A stretch of DNA of 64,000 nt from Caenorhabditis elegans (lineage: Eukaryota > Nematoda > Chromadorea > Rhabditida > Rhabditidae): contig NC_003281.10 of assembly GCF_000002985.6 (NCBI RefSeq), positions 12,338,001 through 12,402,000 on the forward strand, read 5' to 3'. Positions 58,057 through 64,000 of the stretch are shown here, one piece after another; the stretch's first letter is position 1; the number at the start of each line of letters is the position of its first letter. Below the pieces are notes generated by a model, which was not told the DNA's origin, made no database searches, and worked only from the letters and a program-made list of their open reading frames with translations. A program made the translations under genes and the position numbers.

Positions 58057-60903
58057 ATGAGGTCTTTTCTACTTTGTCAATTCCTATTGCTACCATTTCT
58101 TCTCCATCATCTCAACGCCCAACCTAATGGTTTGTCAATACACACTTTTTTAATCCTAAAATTTATTCTAATTTCAGACCCTCTAACCGCAGCTGATCCA
58201 GGAAAAACTAGTGGAGGAGGTGGAGGTATACATTTTACAATTTGAATTTCAGTTTTACCCGCTATCTCCCCCGCAATTTCCCGTTTTTTTTCGGTGTTGC
58301 CCGCTATTTGGCCTCGATTTTCAAGGAGTCCTGGCCTTCCTCATTGAAATTTTCGCGCTCCATTGGCAATCGTCTGCCGGATAACGCGTGGGAAAGTCGT
58401 GTACTCCACACGGACAAATAAATTTAGTTTTACAATCGAGCCGCGACGCGACACGCAACGCGCCGTAAATCTACCCCAGATATGGCCGAGCCAAAATGGC
58501 CTAGTTCGGCAAACTCTTACATTTCAATTTATGAGGGAAGCCAGAAATCCGTGATTTTGCAATTCTATTTCATTAAATATTCTGAAAATTTATGAACTGT
58601 TTGCAGCAGGGGTGTGCGGCAAATTTGCCGAATTTGCCGAGCTCAGCAAATTTTCGGATTTTCCGCACATTCCTGGTTTGCAGTTTAACTAACAAGCTAA
58701 ATATTACATTGATATTTTCAGATCCCCCTGCTGGAGGCCAACCAACTCCTGGAGACGCTGGAAACCCAAATTCGCAAGCTGGAGATTCTGGAAAGCCCAA
58801 TCCACCAGCTGGAGATCCTACGAAGCTAAAACCTGGAGGTGGAGGCCCTGCTGGAAAACCTGGTCCAAACGCTGGAGACACTACGAAACCAAATTCGCAG
58901 TCTGGGGATCCAAAACCTCGAGGTGGAGACCCTGCTGGAAAGCCCAATCCACCAGCTGGAGATCCTTCGAAGACAAAACCACAAGGTGGAGACCCTGCGA
59001 AACCAAAACCACAGACTGGAGGTATAGCTTTTTAAGCTTGTTTTTCTGCAAATCAACATGTCTAAACTTCCAGATCCATATGCCACCAACTCTACGGTGA
59101 AACCAGCAACTGCTCCGGTAACTCCAGAGCCAACTGTAAAGAACACAACGGCCGCTGAGCCAACTACAGAAGCACCACCTCCTCCGACTACAAAAGCACC
59201 ACCTCCTCCAACTACAAAAGCACCACCTCCTCCAACTACAAAAGCACCACCTCCTCCAACTACAAAAGCACCACCTCCTCCAACTACAAATAAGGAGGTG
59301 ACTACAGTAGCACCAGTACCTAAGCCGGCTCCAGTTACCGGTAGGAAATTATTCAATTCATTGGAACTTTTTAATTTCAGCTTCAATTTTTTTCAGCCCC
59401 AGCTCCAAATCCGCCTGCACCTGAAAATACGACTGCAAAAGTGGAGACAACTAAGCCAACAAAAGCTGCGCCGCCTGGTAATATATTTAATTCAAATTTA
59501 TTTATAAAAATTTCGTTTTACTTTCAGCGCCGACCCCGGTGCCTAACCCGGTGCCGAGCCCGCCTCCGCCTCCTGCAAACACAACTGTAACCGAGGAGAA
59601 GACTACAGTACCACCAGCTACAGATGGTAAGGCTTTCGCATGACCTACTCGTGTGCCTATTGCCTTATTAGGTAGGCATGCGGGGGCAGGCATGACCTTT
59701 TCTTATTTTCAGAACCAGCACCGAAAACTGTTGCCACAACTGAGAATCCGAAACCAATAGGTAATATATTTAGTGCATCAGTTTTTTATTTTCAAGCCTA
59801 TTTTTCCAGACAATTCTACTCCCCAAAAACCACCCAATCCACCAGTGCCAATTGTTGAAAATACGACAAAAGCTCCAGGGACTGGCAAAATTGGTTAGTT
59901 TTTCCCGCAACATTTTATTATTGAATTTTCTGAATTTCCGAAATTTTGTAGCCAGCAATCACACTGAAGAAGGCCCAAAGGATCTAGGTTCTGGTACTCC
60001 AGATGCTCAAGCCCAGAATGGAACAAAGTCAGCGGAACAGTTGAAGGAAGAGGAGATTAAGTGAGATTTTTATTTTCAAGAAGAATTGTAGGCCTCAAAA
60101 CGCCTGCCTGCCTGGCCTTAAGGCGGGCAGGTTTCAGGTCAGACCCTGAAACCGCGCCTGCCTACCATGGAAGCCCTGATTATTATGGGGACGCAGAAAA
60201 ATGGTGGAAACGTTGTAAACGCGCTCCACGGAGTTAGGTCTCGTGCGATATTTGGCGGCAAAACTGTAAATTTAAACGTTAGTTTCGCCAATGTTCAAGA
60301 ATTTTTCCACGGTTTCGTAATATTTTCCAATTGATTTTAATGTTTTTTTTTTGTTGCCAAAATTATGCATAACGGATTTCTGGCTTCCCTCATAAATGGA
60401 AGAGTTTTTGCCGAACTAGGCCATTTTGGCTCGGCCATATTTGGGGTAGATTTACGGCGCGTCGCGTGTCGCGTCGCGGCTCGATTGTAAAACTAAATTT
60501 ATTTGTCCGTGTGGAGTACACGACTTTCCCACGTTGTCCGGCAGGCTATTGTCAACGGAGCGCGAAAAATTCAGTGAGGAAGGCCAGAACCCGGCGAACA
60601 AGATAAAACGTATCAAAAATTCCTCAAAATTGCCGGAAATAATTGAAAACGTTTGAATTTCCGATTTCTGCCGCCAAACACCTAACGAGACCCGACTGTG
60701 GCCATGGAGCGCGCTTGCATATCACTTTTTTTTTCATAATTTTCCAATTTTTTTCCAGCAAAAAGAAATTCGTTTACGAGTTGTCAGCGTGCTCCGGACT
60801 CATCATTGTCAGTGTTGCCGGCTACGTGGCATCGTTCTTGGCACATGATTATGCGAAGCAGATCGTGAAATCCATCAAGCAATCGAATAAGAAGCTCAAG
60901 TGA
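58057..60903 (+). CDS. Mucin-like Pro/Thr-rich single-pass membrane protein
   Basis: Ten exons: 58057-58129, 58178-58225, 58722-59021, 59074-59340, 59397-59477, 59528-59626, 59713-59760, 59810-59893, 59952-60060 and 60759-60903. All phases agree, giving about 417 residues. The signal peptide is [22 protein letters not shown]. Exon 3 is a Pro/Gly/Lys repeat ([11 protein letters not shown]-like units). Exon 4 has five perfect PPPPTTKA units, followed by more Pro/Thr/Ala sequence with several NTT/NST sites, so heavy O- and some N-glycosylation is likely. A single TM near the C-terminus ([17 protein letters not shown]) is followed by a short basic tail. It is probably a type I surface or cuticle/glycocalyx protein. 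Introns 1 to 8 all split codons after the first base. AATAAA lies just after the stop. Confidence 0.88.
58321..58553. mobile_element. MITE family A, copy in intron 2 of the mucin-like gene
   Basis: Left CTGGCCTTCCTCATTGAA and right CCAGAAATCCGTG with full CpG-rich core. Confidence 0.92.
60371..60594. mobile_element. MITE family A, reverse-orientation copy
   Basis: Begins ACGGATTTCTGGCTTCCC and ends GAGGAAGGCCAGAACCCGG. It lies in the last intron (60061-60758) of the mucin-like gene. On both sides are pieces of a different element with CGCGCTCCACGG / CCATGGAGCGCGC and GTCTCGT motifs (60185-60255, 60680-60718). Confidence 0.9.
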
Positions 60904-61362
60904 AAACTGAAAACTGATTAAATAAAAAAGTATTGGAAAAATTTCATGTTCACAGGAAGTTATCGGAGGGGGAGGGAGGCTAAGTGTACAGGAAATTGAG
61001 CAAAACGAACATTTCTTATAAAAATACAGTATAATATCTCTCTCTCTCTCTCACTGCCCGTAACATGTTCATCGGCAGAAGTTATTTGGGGGGGAGGGGA
61101 AAATCGATAAAATGTCACTCTCACTAAAAAGGAAAAGATCAGGAAAAAGAATTTTGGCAATACAATTTTGGAGAGAAAATATATATCGTTGTAATAATTT
61201 CGCTACCGTAGTCTCTGTAAACAGTCAAATCTACTCGTCTTTGGGGTTGGGGTCTCGACACGAAAAAAATGAGGTTTTACATAATTTTGGAAGAAGAAGA
61301 AAAAAAAAAGAAAAAAAAGGATAAATCATGAAGAAGCAAAAGCAAAACAAAAAAACGCAGAA

Positions 61363-64000
61363 TTATCGTCCAGTCGGTTTTTCTCTAGTAGAATCCACAT
61401 TTCTGATGAGTTCCGTTTGAGCGACCGCCGAGCTTTCGTCTTGGGAAAATGCGAAGCCGTCTGAAAAAAATTGGGAAATTTAATGAATTTTAGGCCAGCG
61501 GTGAGCGGCAAACGATTTTTTTTCCGGCAAATGGGGTAATTTGCCGGATTTGAAAATTTCCGGCAAATCAGCAAATTTGCCGGAATTGAAAATTTCCGGC
61601 AAATCAGCAAATTTGCCGGAATTGAAAATTTCCGGCAAATCGACAAATTTGCCGGAATTGAAATTTTCCAGCAAATCTGCAATTTCGCCGGAATTGAAAA
61701 TTTCCAGGCAAATCGGCAAATTTGCCGGAATCGAAAATTTCCGGCAAATCAGGAAATTTGCCGGAATTGAAAATTTGAGGCAAATCGACAAATTTGCCGG
61801 AATTGAAAATTTCCGGCAAAACGGCAATGTGCCGATTTGCCGAATTTGTCGACAAAAAAATTGCCGCACACCCCTGTTTTACGCCAAAAAGGCGTTGCAA
61901 AAACCGATAGGTTCCACCGAGATTTGAACTCGGGTCGCAGGATTCAAAGTCCTGAGTGCTAACCGCTACACCATGGAACCGACGGCTAGTGCACACACTT
62001 GAGAGTGTACAAGATATTGCGGGTGTTAACAAAAGAGATACTTACATCTCGTCTGTTCAGCAAGTGCTAGTGAAGCTTCTGATGCAGTTCTTGATCGTGT
62101 ACTTCCAGTGGTACTGCCACGTAGAGATGATGTCAAAAGCCGCATGTTTTCGAGTACGTTTGATGAATAGCTGGAATGAAAATCTATGAGTAAATTGTCG
62201 GAAAAGTCGGAAAAAAGCTTAGTGAACTGAAAATATGTGAGCTGCTGTGGGGAGGTATTATTACACAGACGTCTAAAAATTGAGGGCCCGTACATGGTGT
62301 CAGGCTGTCTCATTGCGGTTTGATCTACAAAAAATGCGGGAATATTTTTCTTTGCAAAAATTTGTGACGTCAGCACGCTCTTAACCATGCGAAATTAGTC
62401 GAAAAGCCTGCGCATTGAATGTAGATCAAGCCGAAATGAGACATTCTGGCTCCACTTGGGCCCGTAAATCGACACCAAGGCTACAGTATCTCGCGCGTGG
62501 TGAGACCCTTTATCTTTAGACATCTACGTAATAATAAAGGGAGAAGGTGGTGGTGGTGGTGGACAAACAGACGTACAGACAGACACATTAAGCTGGCCTG
62601 ATCTGTGTTGGTTACAGACAGGATTACTGTAGGTTACTGTAGCTAATTATGTAGGCTTGAAATTGTGAATTGTTCGCTGGTTTTTAGAAAAATTGAGAGA
62701 TTTTGATAATAAAATTCACAAAAAAAACCGGGGAAATTTTGCGATTTTTGCCCCGAAAATACGGTACCTAGGGTCTTGACACGATTTTTTAAATGCGAAA
62801 AAGGGTCTGCGCCTTTGAAGGCTACAGTAATCCCGAACTTTCGTTTCTGTATAGTTTTTCTCACGATTTATTGAAATTTATGTGTTTTTTGAACAAAAAA
62901 AATTCGAAAAATTCCACAAAGTTCGAAATTACAGTACGCTTTAAACGGCGTACAGCCTTTTTGCATTTAACAAAAAACTTGTCGCGTCGAGACCCCGGGT
63001 ACTGTAATTTTTTTTTCCAAATTAGGCGGCTGACAAGTAATAAAACTACAATTTTCGATATCTTACAGCGGCGGTTTTTCGAAAAACGAAAGGGCTAAAG
63101 AATCTAATTACGCTAGGTTACCACGGGCCTGGTGTCAGAGAGTGTCTCATTCCGGCTTAATCTACGTTGATCTACAAAAAATGCGGGAAAAGTTCTCAAC
63201 TGATTTCGCCGGGTTAAGACCGTGCTGACGTCACATTTTTTTGTTGGAAAAAATTCCCGCATTTTTTGTAGATCAAACCGTGATGGGTCAGACTGGCACC
63301 ACGTGGGTTACTGTAATTTCCCGGGGGAAACCAACAAGAACGCAAGCAGCTCCGAAATGAAAAGCCAAACACATGCGGAAACCACACAAAATTACCGAAA
63401 AATAACAGTAGATTCTTCTGTAGACATAGATTACGGTAGGTGTCAATCGGGGGGAATGTAGAATACGGTAGTAGGTGAAGGGTACTGTAGCTCCAGCGAT
63501 GATGATTATGATTATGACGAATTGCAGAGAACAATGCAAGAGGATTACTGTAGAATTCGGATAGAATTTCAAAACGTTTGATGATTGATATGCACGTGTT
63601 TCAATAGTCGATAGAAAAGTTTGCTTGAGGAGTACTGTAGGATGATTACTGTAGGAGGATTACTGTAGGAGGATTACTGTGTCATAACCTCGTCCCACTA
63701 CCATCTTCTTCATCATTCACCACAATGCTCGTCACATTGTTATCCTCCGCTATGAACGCGCGATTCGTGTACGAGCTCCGCTCTTTCCGACCACGTGGAA
63801 TCTTGTATTCCACCTCATGCTCGTCACGTGTACTCCACGTGGACAACTCGGTGCTACCGTAGTCGGGGCTCTTGGCGCGATGATGTTTTCCATTTTTTCC
63901 ATTCAACTGTGACTTCTCGACGTAGCCATTAGGTGGCGGTGATGTAGCACTTGGATGAGATGCCGCCGTCGTCGACGTCGGCTGAATTCGTTTTCGAAGG
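61363..64000 (-). CDS. tat-1: P4-type ATPase (phospholipid flippase) TAT-1, C-terminal exons
   Basis: Only the 3' end is in the window; it runs off the right edge. Exons in transcript order: 64000(partial)-63689, 62170-62046 and 61460-61363. They join in phase to a cytosolic tail ending YGFAFSQDESSAVAQ..., the C-terminal motif of ATP8A-type flippases, an autoinhibitory element in that family. The first visible exon encodes a hydrophilic Ser/Pro/basic tail (ELSTWSTRDEHEVEYKI). If the donor at 63688 is not used, the frame ends after GSGTRL at 63682, giving a shorter tail without the GFAFSQDE motif. TAT-1 keeps phosphatidylserine on the cytosolic leaflet (known for the worm gene). The last intron holds a tRNA gene and a satellite. 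Confidence 0.9.
61505..61870. repeat. CGGCAAATTTGCCGGAATTG satellite in tat-1 intron
   Basis: About nine 35-36-bp units. The block ends some 40 bases from the tRNA gene. Confidence 0.93.
61899..61903 (-). terminator. RNA polymerase III terminator (T5)
   Basis: A run of five T on the minus strand, six bases after the 3' end of the tRNA-Gln gene. Confidence 0.8.
61909..61980 (-). tRNA. tRNA-Gln (anticodon UUG)
   Basis: 72 bases, all arms paired. The acceptor stem GGTTCCA/TGGAACC is 7 bp, then a D arm GTGT...GCAC, and an anticodon arm CAGGA-CTTTGAA-TCCTG with anticodon TTG. The variable loop has 4 bases and the T arm is CCGAG-TTCAAAT-CTCGG. Discriminator base T, no intron, CCA not encoded. It reads CAA codons. 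It lies inside the last intron of tat-1 on the same strand. Confidence 0.97.
62292..62455. mobile_element. Palindromic MITE, TGACGTCA family, copy 5
   Basis: Has GGTGTCAGGCTGTCTCATTG, CTACAAAAAATGCGGGAA and GTGACGTCAGCACG. The right arm is partly deleted (GCATTGAATGTAGATC). It lies in the tat-1 intron 62171-63688. Confidence 0.88.
62770..62997. mobile_element. GTCTCG...CGCCTTTAAAG family element in tat-1 intron
   Basis: Left GGGTCTTGACACGATTTTTT and CTGCGCCTTTGAAGGC; right mirrored TTTAAACGGCG and TTGTCGCGTCGAGACCC. Confidence 0.85.
63128..63304. mobile_element. Palindromic MITE, TGACGTCA family, copy 6 (reverse)
   Basis: Complete inverted copy: GGTGTCAGAGAGTGTCTCAT on the left, GTGCTGACGTCACATTT within, and AGACTGGCACCACGTGG on the right. 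It lies in the tat-1 intron 62171-63688. Confidence 0.9.

Overview
This is a nematode nuclear window. The protein set and small-intron gene architecture (many introns near 47-60 nt, acceptors TTTTCAG) fit Caenorhabditis elegans. Recognised proteins (pph-4.1, pph-4.2, rpt-6, glrx-5, his-72, wht-9, tat-1) point to the right part of chromosome III. That placement is from memory of the gene set, not from a search. About half the window is repeats: short inverted-repeat transposons (MITEs), long foldback elements, tandem arrays inside introns, and one solo LTR.

Layout, left to right. 1-2.9 kb: a satellite block flanked by inverted arms. 2.9-7.0 kb (+): a bZIP transcription factor. 7.6-13.3 kb (-): pph-4.1, PP4 catalytic subunit, with a 2.3-kb 35-bp tandem array in its last intron. 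13.6-16.9 kb (+): an ARB2/FAM172-type alpha/beta-hydrolase-fold protein, divergent from pph-4.1. 17.1-20.5 kb (-): a nine-exon basic, coiled-coil protein I do not recognise. 21.6-23.2 kb (+): a seven-TM receptor-like protein. 23.9-29.4 kb (-): a multi-pass membrane protein of unknown function whose introns hold nested transposons. 29.7-30.2 kb (-): his-72 (histone H3.3).

32.5-34.5 kb (+): rpt-6 (19S proteasome ATPase), tail-to-tail with glrx-5 (mitochondrial monothiol glutaredoxin, -). 36.5-39.2 kb (-): pph-4.2, the PP4 paralogue. 39.8-40.9 kb (-): a four-exon protein with duplicated domains. A reciprocally truncated relative lies inverted at 51.9-52.6 kb. 41.0-42.6 kb (-): a P5-type protein disulfide isomerase. 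42.8-44.4 kb: a long foldback element. 44.6-45.7 kb (-): the 3' end of an unidentified gene whose 47-nt intron has been invaded by a 655-bp solo LTR. 48.9-51.1 kb (+): a small possible secreted protein, followed by tandemly amplified exon-intron modules.

53.1-57.4 kb (-): an ABCG half-transporter (wht-9) that reads as a damaged gene. It has an in-frame TGA in the ATPase domain, no TM2-TM4 coding, and a C-terminal frame break. 58.1-60.9 kb (+): a mucin-like single-pass membrane protein built of phase-1 exons. 61.4-64.0 kb (-): the 3' exons of tat-1 (P4-ATPase flippase), with a tRNA-Gln(UUG) gene in its last intron on the same strand.

The genes are mostly unrelated housekeeping and worm-specific genes rather than a pathway cluster. 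The links are pph-4.1/pph-4.2 as a local duplication and the two related truncated copies at 40 and 52 kb. I see no single new enzymatic system. The most unusual structures are the exon-intron tandem array, the intron-inserted solo LTR, the nested TTAA element, the reciprocal truncated duplicates and the eroding ABC transporter. Exon boundaries were read by eye from splice consensus and phase agreement; no alignment or transcript data were available.
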